A stretch of DNA of 64,000 bases from Candidatus Zixiibacteriota bacterium (GCA_018820315.1 JAHJOQ010000019.1:1-64000), one strand, 5' to 3'; counted from the stretch's first letter, positions 42,841-52,467 are shown. The notes: generated by a model from the letters alone, not told the origin. Made by a program: numbers and translations.

Positions 42841-44184
42841 TTAGCCCTCACGAATGAGTCGCAGAACTTCCGGCAGCTTTCTGCCCAGAAGATCATGGGA
42901 GTTGGCCTCCATGTTCAGGCGCAGCAGTGGCTCCGTATTGGAGGGACGAACGTTGAACCACCAATCGCCGTAATCGATTGTGATCCCATCAAGGGTATCG
43001 CATTTGCCGTCCGAATAGCGCTCCTGCAGCAATTTGAGGCGGGATGGTATGTCCTTGACCGTCGAATTGACCTCGCCAGATCGGAAATATGGGTCAATAT
43101 CTGAGACGATAGCAGAAAGCGGCTTATTTTCGACTGAGATGAGTTCCAGACAAACCAGAAGCGCTATTAGCCCGGAGTCGGCAAACCAGTTATTTCTGAA
43201 GTAGAAATGTCCCGAATGCTCACCACCAAAGAGCGCATTGTGCTCTTTCATCAGCGGTTTAATCAGTGCATGGCCGACCCGTGTTCTGATAGCCGTTCCG
43301 CCGAATCGTGTGATAGTCTCAGGGACGGTCTTCGAACAAATGAGGTTATACAGAATTGTCGCACCCGGCTCCTTTTCAAGAAGGCTCTTCGACACCATCG
43401 CTGTCACAATGTCACCACCGAGCGGTTTTGCGTGCTCGTCGACAAGGAATACTCTGTCAGCATCTCCGTCGAACGCGGCTCCAAGATCTGCGCCGACTTC
43501 TTTCACTTTCCGCTGCAAATCGACAATATTCTCCGGTTCAATCGGGGAAGCAAGGTGATTCGGAAATGTACCGTCCAACTCAAAATAAAGCGGAGTGACA
43601 TCACACGGCAGCTTCGCAAATACAGGCGGTAACGTCTTGCCGGCCATACCGTTACCGGCATCAATCACAATCTTCAGCGGCTTGACATGCTCTTTCTTGA
43701 CGAACGACAAAACATGCTCTCTGTACGCTTCCGAGTAGTCCCTCTTGACTATCCTGCCACCACCAGCCGCAGCCCCCAGATCGCCCTTTATCATGTCTCT
43801 TATATCGCGCAGGCCCTCGTCGCCAGAAAGGGGCACCGCTTGCGATTTGCACACCTTGAAGCCATTGTATTCGGGCGGGTTGTGCGACGCTGTTATCATC
43901 ACACCACAATCATGGCCAAACTTGCCCACGGCGAAGTATAAGCCATCTGTTGATGTATGGCCGATATCAGTGACATCGCAGCCCTCGTCAACAATGCCCT
44001 TGATCATTGCAGCCGCCAATTGCGGCGATGATACCCGCATATCGCGGCCGACAACAGCGTCCTTGCAGCTCAAATACCGAGCCAGCCCGCGCCCAAATCG
44101 ATATGCTATATCTTCGTTTAGATCCTTGCCGTATATACCTCTCACATCGTATGCTTTGAAGATCGAGTCAGAAATAGTAGTCAT
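42841..44184 (-). CDS. Phosphomannomutase/phosphoglucomutase
   Basis: From ATG 44184 (GGAGAG upstream; the longer frame from 44244 has no site) the product is 447 aa. Alpha-D-phosphohexomutase motifs: phosphoserine loop MITASHNPPEYNG (about 95-107), metal loop DGDADR (about 240-245), sugar-specificity loop GGEHSGH (about 320) and phosphate-binding RPSNTEP (about 417-423). GGEHSGH is the form used by PMM/PGM (AlgC-like). It interconverts mannose or glucose 6- and 1-phosphates, feeding GDP-mannose or UDP-glucose for surface polysaccharides and glycogen. Confidence 0.92.
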   Translation of the reverse strand: MTTISDSIFKAYDVRGIYGKDLNEDIAYRFGRGLARYLSCKDAVVGRDMRVSSPQLAAAMIKGIVDEGCDVTDIGHTSTDGLYFAVGKFGHDCGVMITASHNPPEYNGFKVCKSQAVPLSGDEGLRDIRDMIKGDLGAAAGGGRIVKRDYSEAYREHVLSFVKKEHVKPLKIVIDAGNGMAGKTLPPVFAKLPCDVTPLYFELDGTFPNHLASPIEPENIVDLQRKVKEVGADLGAAFDGDADRVFLVDEHAKPLGGDIVTAMVSKSLLEKEPGATILYNLICSKTVPETITRFGGTAIRTRVGHALIKPLMKEHNALFGGEHSGHFYFRNNWFADSGLIALLVCLELISVENKPLSAIVSDIDPYFRSGEVNSTVKDIPSRLKLLQERYSDGKCDTLDGITIDYGDWWFNVRPSNTEPLLRLNMEANSHDLLGRKLPEVLRLIREG

Positions 44185-44295
44185 GTCACTCTCCGGGTTT
44201 GCTCTGCTAATGCACAAATATACTGCCCCTGCCTGCTCGTTCAAGGTTTAAATGCTTGCAGTAGCCGGTTTAGTTTGATATTTTCGGTTTTGAAA

Positions 44296-45372
44296 ATGGC
44301 AAGACTCATAATCAACAACTTATGCAAATCCTTTGATGGTCAGCAGATAATCGAAGACTTCAGTCTGAACGTCTCAGACGGCGAATTCCTGGTTCTGCTC
44401 GGTCCATCGGGATGCGGAAAATCGACGTTGCTGCGGATGATAGCCGGACTCGAGTCTGCCGACAGCGGTGAAATTATCGTCGGAGGGCACAACATCACAC
44501 ATCTCCCCCCTCGCAACCGGGATATTGCGATGGTGTTTCAGAATTACGCCCTCTACCCTCACATGACAATATACGACAACATTGCTTTCCCACTGAAAAT
44601 GCGCAAAGTCCCGAAAGATGAGATCGACCGTCAGGTAAAGAGTACCGCCGAGCTGCTCGGTCTGTCCGAAATGCTCTATCGAAAACCAGGAACGCTTTCC
44701 GGTGGTCAGCGGCAGCGCGTGGCAGTCGGGCGGGCGATTGTCCGAAATCCGAAGCTCTTTCTCTTTGACGAACCTCTCTCCAATCTCGATGCCAAACTAC
44801 GTGTATCGATGCGTACCGAGATACTGAGGTTGATGCACCGATTGAGTGCAACGGTTGTGTATGTTACCCATGATCAGGAGGAAGCTTTGACGATGGGTGA
44901 CAGAATCGCTGTCCTATACGAAAGCGTCGTGCAGCAGGTCGGAACACCACAGCAGATATATGAGCGACCTGCCAATACGTATGTGGCACGATTTGTCGGC
45001 TCACCGCGCATGAATATTCTGAATGTGCAAGCCACCGAGCATGGGAAGTTGACACTGACAGATGGGACTTTCGTTGCAGCACTACCTCGAATGCAGAGAG
45101 CGCGCGCTCCAAAGCTCTCTCTCGGCTTCAGAGCAGAAATGTGTGACTTGGTGCAGGATTCAGGAATACCGGTAACTGTAGCTTCGACAGAATATGTCGG
45201 CAGTGACCGTTACCTGCACGGCAAATTCGACAGCGAAGATGTGATTGTACGCATCGATCCGGCTATGACACTCGCGGCTGACTCGGTTGTCAGAATCCAG
45301 CCTCGAACAGATGCGCTTGTTCTCTTTGACTCCGATGGCAATCGCATTGACCTCTTGATATCTGCTCCGTGA
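44296..45372 (+). CDS. Carbohydrate-type ABC transporter ATPase (MalK/UgpC-like)
   Basis: The start is ATG 44296, giving 358 aa; an in-frame TTG at 44275 is possible. No clear ribosome-binding site is seen. ATPase motifs: GPSGCGKSTLLRMIAGLE, Q-loop MVFQNYALYPHMTIYDNIAFPL, signature TLSGGQRQRVAVGRAI, Walker B LFLFDEPLSNLDAKLR. The C-terminal about 120 residues form the TOBE/MalK regulatory beta-domain. Such subunits energise sugar importers and often serve several systems; no permease or binding protein adjoins, so it may work in trans. A formyltransferase remnant follows in frame right after the stop. Confidence 0.9.
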   Translation: MARLIINNLCKSFDGQQIIEDFSLNVSDGEFLVLLGPSGCGKSTLLRMIAGLESADSGEIIVGGHNITHLPPRNRDIAMVFQNYALYPHMTIYDNIAFPLKMRKVPKDEIDRQVKSTAELLGLSEMLYRKPGTLSGGQRQRVAVGRAIVRNPKLFLFDEPLSNLDAKLRVSMRTEILRLMHRLSATVVYVTHDQEEALTMGDRIAVLYESVVQQVGTPQQIYERPANTYVARFVGSPRMNILNVQATEHGKLTLTDGTFVAALPRMQRARAPKLSLGFRAEMCDLVQDSGIPVTVASTEYVGSDRYLHGKFDSEDVIVRIDPAMTLAADSVVRIQPRTDALVLFDSDGNRIDLLISAP

Positions 45373-45669
45373 CTGCGCAGCAGGCTAAAGCGCCACCCAT
45401 CCTTCATCGACACCGGCGACATACTCTTCTTCAAAGAGATCAAATTGTGCATGACCGATACTATCGATTCGCTTCGGGCAAAGGCGCTGCCGGTAAGCGT
45501 CGAAGCTGTCACGGAGGGCATCTCCGGACTGGTCGACGGCAGATTGCGGGCAGTCAGCCAAAGCCCTCAGGATGGAAAACAGTACTATGTCATGCATGAG
45601 AGATTAAAGAGAGTGGCAGAAAAGAATATCGCAACAATGGTCGAATCCCCGGTCACTCAGTCCTCATAG
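45373..45669 (+). pseudogene. C-terminal remnant of a formyltransferase family protein
   Basis: Directly after the TGA of the ABC ATPase, in the same frame, 98 codons remain open to TAG 45669. The sequence HPSFIDTGDILFFKEIKL...DTIDSLRAKAL matches the pattern HxIDxGxDTGDILxQxEI...DTIxSLRxK of formyl_trans_N proteins (Fmt, PurN-like), and the tail DGKQYYVMHERLKRVAEKN resembles related proteins. The 5' half of the enzyme, including the folate-binding and catalytic regions, is missing and there is no start codon with a ribosome site before ATG 45451. I judge it a decayed gene; chance similarity is possible. Confidence 0.5.
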
Positions 45670-45766
45670 TACATTTATTTGGCCTATCCCACTTGACAGA
45701 TCGGCGAATTTGTACATCTTTACTACTCAGAATGTACATTTGGATTTAATGGAGAGGCTGGGTTAC

Positions 45767-47134
45767 ATGATGAGTCGTACAAGAATCGGTCAGATCTCTT
45801 TCGCAGCAGTTTCAATATGCATGTTGCTTCTTGCCTGCTCCAGTGATGACAATCCTGTTCAGCCACCGTCAACAATAGTTCGCGTTCCGGGAGACCATGC
45901 GACTATCCAGGCAGCTATCGACGCGATAGACTCGGCGACGACAGGATGGACAGTGCTGGTGGCAGATGGCGAATATACAGGCGAAGGCAATCGAGACATC
46001 AGCTTCAAAGGCAAGCAAATAACGGTTAGGTCAGTGAATGGAGCTGGATCGACAATCATCAATTGCGAAGCGGACAGCGCCAACCCGCACCGTGCATTCA
46101 TATTCGACGGCGGAGAAGACTCGACGTTCAGACTTGAGGGTTTCACGATCAAAAATGGGTATGCCGATTTGGGTGGAGCGATCTACTGTGCCGCTGCTCC
46201 CTTGATTCAAAGTTGTGTCTTCTCTGACAATATGGCATCCCAGACAGGTGGCGCAATCTACATGATCGGCTCCTGGGCAGATGTTGAATCATGTTCATTC
46301 GTAGCGAATCAAGCTGACATCAGATTCTCATCATCAGCTGGTGGTGCAGTTTATTGCGCATCATCGATTGTGGCCTTCAAGAACTGCGAATTCAACGGGA
46401 ACAGTGCTACACAAGGAGGCGCTCTGGTCTCTGTAATGGCAACCGTGACTCTTGACAATTGTGATTTCGCCGACAACTCGGCCAGTTCGATAGGGGGTGC
46501 AATCACGGGCTCCGATTTCGATCTGGATATGTCAGATTGCAATTTTGCTGGAAACACCGCATCCAAAGGCGGCGGCGCATTATTCTACGGATGTCGGGTT
46601 ACTGCTTCTTCGACCGGATTCGTTAATAACAGTGCATCCATAAACGGAGGTGCGATCAGCAGCGATCGAGATCAAGTTCTCGACATTTCATTCTGCCATT
46701 TCGATGGAAACAACTCTCCACGCGGCGGCGCTATTGACCTGACCGGAACTGACCCCAGCATCAGCAAGTCAACATTCACTGGCAATGAAGCGACACATGG
46801 ATCGGCCCTCTTCTGCCTCTCGTCAAGCAAACCGACTCTCGAGTACTGCATCATCGCGTTCGGGAATGGAATTCCGGTGGTTGCCAATGATCTCACAAGA
46901 CCAGAAGTTGTCTGCTGTGACGTGTATGGGAATATTGGCGGTGACTATGCCGGCAGCCTGATCGGTCAGGAAACCCTCAACGGCAATTTTTCGCTCGACC
47001 CGCTTTTCTGCGACCCTGACGAGCACAATTTCAGGCTTGAATTTGAATCTCCATGCACAGAGGCAAACAGCGGTTGCGGAATACATGTCGGGGCATTCGA
47101 TGCCGGATGCGTTCAGATAGCAGACGACGAGTGA
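45767..47134 (+). CDS. Lipoprotein with PMP-type beta-helix repeats
   Basis: From ATG 45767 (the longer frame from 45710 is unlikely) the product is 455 aa, with lipobox CMLLLAC about residue 20 followed by SSDD. After VPGDHATIQAAIDAI (a typical start of pectate-lyase-like folds) come about eight repeats of FxxN...GGAI/L: FSDNMASQTGGAIYM, FNGNSATQGGALVS, FADNSASSIGGAITG, FAGNTASKGGGALFY, FVNNSASINGGAISS, FDGNNSPRGGAIDL. These are chlamydial polymorphic-membrane-protein repeats and build a right-handed beta-helix. It is probably anchored on the outer membrane; adhesion or polysaccharide binding are possibilities. No catalytic residues are recognised. Confidence 0.85.
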   Translation: MMSRTRIGQISFAAVSICMLLLACSSDDNPVQPPSTIVRVPGDHATIQAAIDAIDSATTGWTVLVADGEYTGEGNRDISFKGKQITVRSVNGAGSTIINCEADSANPHRAFIFDGGEDSTFRLEGFTIKNGYADLGGAIYCAAAPLIQSCVFSDNMASQTGGAIYMIGSWADVESCSFVANQADIRFSSSAGGAVYCASSIVAFKNCEFNGNSATQGGALVSVMATVTLDNCDFADNSASSIGGAITGSDFDLDMSDCNFAGNTASKGGGALFYGCRVTASSTGFVNNSASINGGAISSDRDQVLDISFCHFDGNNSPRGGAIDLTGTDPSISKSTFTGNEATHGSALFCLSSSKPTLEYCIIAFGNGIPVVANDLTRPEVVCCDVYGNIGGDYAGSLIGQETLNGNFSLDPLFCDPDEHNFRLEFESPCTEANSGCGIHVGAFDAGCVQIADDE

Positions 47135-47154
47135 GTCGGATTCTGCCGACCGAC

Positions 47155-47532
47155 CTACAGCTCGCTTACTTGCCAGTTTTCGTCCAGCCAGACACCGGCG
47201 ATCCTCACCGGCAGATTCCAAGACTTCACGACCCGGATCGATTCGACGAGTTGCTCTTCGTGGGCAACTTTCGATACAGGATTACCCGCGCAATCGTGGT
47301 GCGCAACAATTATGACGATCTCAGAGCCATGCTTCTCGACTGAAATCTCGACCCGTTTCTTGATAGACGCGATTGTCGCAGCATCACCCGCCGATATCTT
47401 ACCTTCGGGTCCCGGTTCCGTGACCATATCGACGTAATCAAGTCCGAAGTTCTCTTTCATCCATTCAATGACTGGTATTTGCACCCGTCCGTCCATGCAG
47501 TTTATTGCTGTCCCAAACTTGCCATCAGCCAT
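47155..47532 (-). CDS. Small beta-carbonic-anhydrase-like zinc protein
   Basis: The start is ATG 47532 (GGGAG upstream) rather than the GTG at 47541. The 125-aa product has the beta-class zinc pattern: CMDGR (about residue 12) and HHDCAG (about 77-82) for Cys...His-x-x-Cys, and also Asp and Arg in the C-x-D-x-R loop. It is shorter than canonical beta carbonic anhydrases (about 190-220 aa) and reads FGLDYVDMVTEPGPEG between the motifs. CO2 hydration is likely but not certain; small family members are often of unknown substrate. It is convergent with the beta-helix gene. Confidence 0.6.
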   Translation of the reverse strand: MADGKFGTAINCMDGRVQIPVIEWMKENFGLDYVDMVTEPGPEGKISAGDAATIASIKKRVEISVEKHGSEIVIIVAHHDCAGNPVSKVAHEEQLVESIRVVKSWNLPVRIAGVWLDENWQVSEL

Positions 47533-47648
47533 CTCAATCACTCCCGGTATGTTCTGGTTCTCTGATATCCGCCTGCCTTATCCAGATATGATGGAATTTA
47601 GAAATCCCGTCTCTTAGATGCAAGAGATATATGCTTGCGAGGACTCGA

Positions 47649-50243
47649 TCAGAGAATGATAACCAGCTTGCCGATCTGATTCCCCAGATCAGACTCTACT
47701 ACAAAGATGTATATTCCGCTTGTTACAAGTTCGTTATTGGTCGACCTCAGATTCCACATCAGCTTGGCGTCAGCCTGCGTGTATATCCCCGGATGGGTAA
47801 GAATGCGCACGAGATCGCCGTCGAGCGTGTAAATCCTGATCGTGCAACTCGGAGGGAGATTCAAGAAGTGCATTCTTCGTTCGTGATCGACAAAACCCGA
47901 CTTCCGAGGGTCCTCATATTCGGCTGCCAGATATCTGCCGTCTCCGTAGTATGGATTCGGATAGACTGTCACCTGCAATTTCCGGTCGAGAACGACTGCC
48001 GCTTCGTTGATCGGCCAGGCCTCCACAGTATTAGCGAGCGGCGATGTTTCAAGCGGATCAATCTCAAAGAACGCATCGCCAAAATCAAATGCTGTGACCG
48101 AAAAATACCACGGTACCGACGGCAAGAGGTTATCCAATACGCACTCGTATTCATAGTACTTGTGAAAATAAGCTGAATCGCCGGTCTGCGGATCGATGTC
48201 CCTGAGCCAGTTGTAACTTGTCAGAGTATCCTCAATGTCATTTTCAGATGTCACCAATCCCGAATTCATATCATCTATGAACCGCTTTGAGAAACCGACA
48301 TTCTCGATCGTACTTCTACCATCGTCCCAACCAGGTATCGACCGGTTCCAATCGACGGGATCGAAGCAGTATGTGTTTGAATCATCAGCGAGTCCCGAGC
48401 CTCCGGGATTTTGCGGATAATCCAGAGGATCGAAATCGTCGCCATAGATTTGCTTCAGTATGCCAAGCGAAAGAGGATTCTCCCTGCGCTGCCATCTCTC
48501 CGATTCATCGTCCCATTCAAGACGGTGATAATCCTCCAGATCATGTGACACTGTCAGCGCGAGCTTGTCGATTGTGTTCAGCCTGCCCATGTAAACGCGA
48601 TAGCCTTCAAAATCGCGCACTCGTGTGAACGGATCAATTGACGTCTCAGTGATCAAGCCGTTCCATCGCAGACGAACTGTCTCCTGACTTGTTGAAACTC
48701 ACAATGCGGGTGGCGGAGGAGCTGTCGCAGCCTTGAAATCGGGCGCGCCATCACCGGCATAGTAGAAGGTATCGATCACCACTTCCCCTGTCGGAAGCGT
48801 ATCTTCGATTTCCCAGAACGGTCCCGCATCGCCGTCTCCATCCGTGTCAACTCCGGGGTTATCATAAACCCAGCTTGCCCAGACGGCATTCTCAGCGACA
48901 TCGCTGAAATCAAGAGTAGAATAGAACATCTCCGGATTATACTGCTGCAGCATGTAGGTATCGAAGTTTCTGTGGTCACGATGAAATTCTTCACCTGCAA
49001 CGTACGCAATCGTGAACGGGAGGGACTTCCCGGATTGAAGATCGAACGGCCCCATTGACAGCACAAAACGGGTGTCGCCCCCGCGTGCGATGATCTCCGA
49101 GATGGCAGAGTTGGGTGGGAGCCAACCTTCATCGGCAAATGACCGACCCGAAAACATCTGGTCATAATCGTGCTCGCCGTTGTTCATCAGATAGTACTTG
49201 GTCGGATCTCCTTCGGGCGTCCCCTGTCCGCCTGTTCCGAAATTGCGTCTGTTGCTCTCCATCATCGGTCCCCAGTCGAATTGTGAGGCCGAGTTGGAAA
49301 TCCACCAGTTGAACGATACCCGCAAATCCTCGACTGGTGCGCGCATCACCCGGACGCCGGTCGCGCTCCGGACGCTCGCGAAATCATATTCGCCGCCGCT
49401 ACCCGGATCGCCGTTGTCATCCGCAATGTAGGCGAGAGCAATCGTATCGAGATACCCGTGCCCCGCACGAGAGGGATACGTTTCTCTGAAACCACAAAGA
49501 TCGTCAAGATGACAAAATGCGTAACGCGACAGATGCCCCGCTTCGGCGTCGACATAGATGCCGAGATAAACATCCTCCAGATCAGAGCTGCCCACATTCT
49601 CGATGCTATAGTCTATCAGCACGAAATCTCCGGCATAGTTCGCACTCCAACTGTAGCTCTTCTGAGTGATCCTTAGATTTAATGGATTGTGCCCGGCTTT
49701 GTTCCAGTCATTGCCGGTCCACTGTGGATCATCGAGCGTGTCGGTGTAGACAGCAGTGAAATCGAGATCGGATTTGGCATCTTCATCGTAATTTGGATCG
49801 GACGGTCTGTTTGATGTTTTGACCAAACCGCAAACATCTTCGGCGCACGGCCACATCTCGAAATTGCTGTGCCAGCCGTCGTGCGCGACAGATACAAGAG
49901 TATCGATTCCCGATCTCGCTCCTATCCAAAGGCCGCCGATCCAGAGGTAATTCTGATCCGTGCCGCCCGGTAATTCGCAAGATGGTGCAGCCTTGTTGGT
50001 TTCGCAATCATGATAATATCCGATCATGCTGCCGAAGCATCCGAAGTTCGTGACAGAAAAATACATGTTATTCGCGTTGTGGACGCAAACCTGTTGATTT
50101 GGCGGCCTGGTCGCTGTCGACTTGAAGAGTGGGATGCGTTCTGATGCGGAATTGTCATTGGGGTCGTGCAGACTGCGACCGTTCGAGGTTGATACTGAGA
50201 CTAATATTGCGGTCACTGCGACGAGAATTGTCAGTTTGCTCAT
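47649..50243 (-). pseudogene. Large surface protein interrupted by one in-frame TGA
   Basis: Two long frames on the minus strand, ending at 48699 and starting at 48656, share the same reading frame. Between them lie a TGA (48701-48699) and 14 sense codons VSTSQETVRLRWNG that join smoothly to LITETSIDPFTR...DFEGYRVYMGRL. Together they give about 863 aa: signal peptide from ATG 50243 (MSKLTILVAVTAILVSVST), a beta-rich body with WIGGLWIGA and VLIDYSIENVG, a PPPPAL linker, a fibronectin-like DFEGYRVY module and a C-terminal YPNPY...TIRIYTLDGDLVRIL module ending SGIYIFVVESD, as in many exported FCB-group proteins. A single nonsense change (for example CGA to TGA) or a sequencing error explains it. 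Confidence 0.8.
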
Positions 50244-50473
50244 GTCGGTGTACCCGGGAAGGTGGCAGACTTCAAGAATGTCGTCCAAGCGCTGTCAGCA
50301 CATGACAACTAAGTTCCGATCCACCCACATGTCAAACGCAATCTGCACAAGAACAGTCCTGTAGGTCAGAAGCCCTGTGCTTTTGACAATTCATGCGCAG
50401 CACGAATTCCGAGATGTCAAAACCACGCTCGTCGCCGGGCGCCTCGCTCAGGGGTTTTGATCTACATCTCTGC

Positions 50474-51040
50474 CTATCTCCCCACCTCTCTGTACCTGAA
50501 ACAACTCATCGCGTGGTCGTTTACCATGCCTGCAGCCTGCACGAATGCATAGCAGATGGTCGAACCGACAAACTTGAACCCGCGCTTCTTGAGGTCCATA
50601 CTCATTGCATCCGACTCTGCGGATGTTGGCGGCACTTCGCTGTTGGTTGTCCATTTATTCTTGATAGTCTTGCCGCCGGTGAAACTCCAGATATATTTGT
50701 CGAACGATCCGAATTCCTTTTGGATATCGAGAAAAGCCTTTGCGTTAGTTATCGACGCATTGATCTTAGCCTTATTGCGGATTATCCCGGCATCATTTCG
50801 GAGTTTCTCTACTTTCTTTGCAGTGTATTTCGCGATCTTGTTGCAATCGAAATTGTCGAACGCTTTGCGGAAATTCTCGCGCTTTCGCAGGACAATCTGC
50901 CACGAGAGTCCAGCCTGGAACGCATCGAGCACGAGAAATTCGAACAGCTTGCGGTCGTCATGCACCGGAACTCCCCATTCAGTGTCATGATACTCGAGCA
51001 TCAACTCATCCGCCCCCGGCCACTCACAACGTTTCTTCAT
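50474..51040 (-). CDS. tag: DNA-3-methyladenine glycosylase I
   Basis: I start at ATG 51040 (MKKRCEWPG), giving 188 aa, the normal length for Tag; an upstream frame from 51109 is not needed. Motifs: RCEWPG, EYHDTEWGVPVHDDRKLFEFL (about 17-37), GLSWQIVLRKRENFRKAF (about 44-61), and the zinc-snap residues ending NDHAMSCF (HxxxC). It removes N3-methyladenine from alkylated DNA. It is followed on the same strand by nothing close, and preceded by the methyltransferase gene with a 47-bp gap, so they may be co-transcribed. Confidence 0.95.
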   Translation of the reverse strand: MKKRCEWPGADELMLEYHDTEWGVPVHDDRKLFEFLVLDAFQAGLSWQIVLRKRENFRKAFDNFDCNKIAKYTAKKVEKLRNDAGIIRNKAKINASITNAKAFLDIQKEFGSFDKYIWSFTGGKTIKNKWTTNSEVPPTSAESDAMSMDLKKRGFKFVGSTICYAFVQAAGMVNDHAMSCFRYREVGR

Positions 51041-51087
51041 TGTCTGATCCCGTTTGTGTTTATGAGACAAAGTAGTTATCTGAATCA

Positions 51088-51846
51088 TCACTTCCGCGTT
51101 CCATACCAAATCTGACGCGGGACCGATGGTGTGAATGGGCTGCCATCATAGTCGCCGAGAACGCCGAGCGCGGTCAGGCCGGCTCGTTTGACAAGGCTGC
51201 CAAAATGCTCCGGAGGATAGAGCCGCACTCGCTCCTCGAAACAGCGTTTCCCGCTTGAGTCATTAATCTCGATCTTCTTGACTACCTGGCTGCCGGTTAT
51301 TCGCCGTTTCTCGATAACTTCCGCCGGCCCATTCGGACCGTCTAATTCTCTGCGGGATTTTGGCACAAGAGTCTTCGCAAGATGCGCCGGGTTCGGAATA
51401 TCAATCCACCACCAGCCGGTCTTGCGGAGTACGTCCCGGATCGTCTTCAGAACAAGTGCATCTTCTCTCACGGTCTCGAAATATCCAAACGATGTGAACC
51501 ACATGGTGACACCGTCAAACCGCTCAGAGAAGGGCAGATATCGCATATCAGCGCGCACCAGTTCAGCCGCGCGGCCGACCTCATCGAAACGACGGTGTGC
51601 CTCTTTGAGCAAGGTATCCGAAAGATCGACACCGGTCACTTTCGCACCATTATCGGAGAATGCCAGCATGTGACGCCCTGCTCCACAGGCAAGATCGAGA
51701 ACATGTTGGCCCGATTCAAATGGCAGATGCCGGATGGCAGAGGCTACTTCCTTCTCGGCATCCTCTTCGGAACGGTGAGAGTAGATCCAGAGATAATCGT
51801 CTGCAAACGCTCGCCTGTACCACTCTATCGATTCGGATCGGGGCAT
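51088..51846 (-). CDS. Class I SAM-dependent methyltransferase
   Basis: The start is probably ATG 51846, giving 252 aa; the frame continues upstream to 51912 only because it runs into a MITE-like repeat, and those codons are not protein-like. Motif I HVLDLACGAGRHMLAFSDNG (about 50-69), GVDLSDTLL, and motif VRADMRYLPFSERFDGVTMWFTSFGYF (about 97-123) are clear. The WWWIDIPNP stretch and the C-terminal RLYPPEHFGSLVKRAGL are typical of small-molecule methyltransferases. The substrate is unknown. The repeat element ends 14 bp before the start and has displaced or supplied the upstream region. Confidence 0.88.
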   Translation of the reverse strand: MPRSESIEWYRRAFADDYLWIYSHRSEEDAEKEVASAIRHLPFESGQHVLDLACGAGRHMLAFSDNGAKVTGVDLSDTLLKEAHRRFDEVGRAAELVRADMRYLPFSERFDGVTMWFTSFGYFETVREDALVLKTIRDVLRKTGWWWIDIPNPAHLAKTLVPKSRRELDGPNGPAEVIEKRRITGSQVVKKIEINDSSGKRCFEERVRLYPPEHFGSLVKRAGLTALGVLGDYDGSPFTPSVPRQIWYGTRK

Positions 51847-51854
51847 GCTCTTCT

Positions 51855-52020
51855 CATAAGGGCTTGTTGAAGAACCCGTGCAATCGTCATCATTGCGAGC
51901 GTAGCGTGGCAATCTCTACGTCTCATTATAGCATTGAGTGACATAGAGATCGCCACGTCGCTTCGCTCCTCGCGATGACATCTTTCGCCAATCCTGGCAC
52001 TTTTTCAACACACCCATAAG
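51855..52020. mobile_element. 154-bp MITE-like element flanked by CATAAG repeats
   Basis: The element spans 51861-52014. The left end reads GGCTTGTTGAAGAA and the right end, reversed, GGTGTGTTGAAAAA (11 of 14 identical). CATAAG flanks it on both sides (51855-51860 and 52015-52020), as a target-site duplication would. Inside, arms of about 35 bp (CGTCATCATTGCGAGCG... and its counterpart ending ...CGCGATGACA) pair with few mismatches. It has no coding capacity. A partial copy is at 9065. The associated transposase is not in the window. Confidence 0.7.
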
Positions 52021-52026
52021 CTGGTG

Positions 52027-52467
52027 TTACGGTTTCTGTTCAGTCAATGCTTCGGGAAGTTGCTCCACGAATGCTCTTATTTCATCACGTACGCGCCGGT
52101 AATGACCGAGAGCCTCTTCCTCGGATGATGTACTCTTCGCAAGTCGCGGCGGATCATCAAACCCTTTGTGAACGACCTTCGATTCGCCGGGAAACACGGG
52201 ACAATTCTCGCCTGCATCATCACAGACTGTGATTACATAGTCGAATGGGATGTGCAGGACCTCGTCCAGCCGCTTTGATCGGTGACCGGAGATATCAACA
52301 CCAGCCTCTTTCATGACACGGACCGCATTCGGATTGAGGCCGTGGGTTTCGATGCCGGCCGAGTACGCATCTATCAATTCGCCTTTGAGGCTTTTCGCCC
52401 ACCCCTCGGCCATCTGACTTCTGCAAGAATTTCCTGCACAGAGAAACAGTATCTTCAACGCCGACAT
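52027..52467 (-). CDS. arsC: Arsenate reductase, thioredoxin-coupled LMW-phosphatase type
   Basis: From ATG 52467 (AAAGG upstream; the longer frame from 52494 is less likely) the product is 146 aa. The phosphatase loop is CAGNSCRSQMAEG (about 10-22, CX5R), and the family-specific redox Cys pair is in VCDDAGENCPVFPG (about 83-96), followed by DDPPRLAKS with the general-acid Asp. This is the Bacillus-type ArsC that reduces arsenate to arsenite with thioredoxin. No arsR, arsB or arsA is nearby, so it acts with distant genes or is a stand-alone protein. It lies just beyond the MITE-like repeat. Confidence 0.93.
   Translation of the reverse strand: MSALKILFLCAGNSCRSQMAEGWAKSLKGELIDAYSAGIETHGLNPNAVRVMKEAGVDISGHRSKRLDEVLHIPFDYVITVCDDAGENCPVFPGESKVVHKGFDDPPRLAKSTSSEEEALGHYRRVRDEIRAFVEQLPEALTEQKP

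Noticed and set aside
45369-45599. 76-codon frame rich in Arg and His on the plus strand
   Set aside because: It is out of frame with the formyltransferase-like remnant and has no protein-like features.
48699-48701. TGA read as a sense codon or selenocysteine
   Set aside because: Other genes here end in TGA normally (for example trpE and the ABC ATPase), and the site is in a Pro-rich linker without a redox context or visible SECIS-like hairpin.
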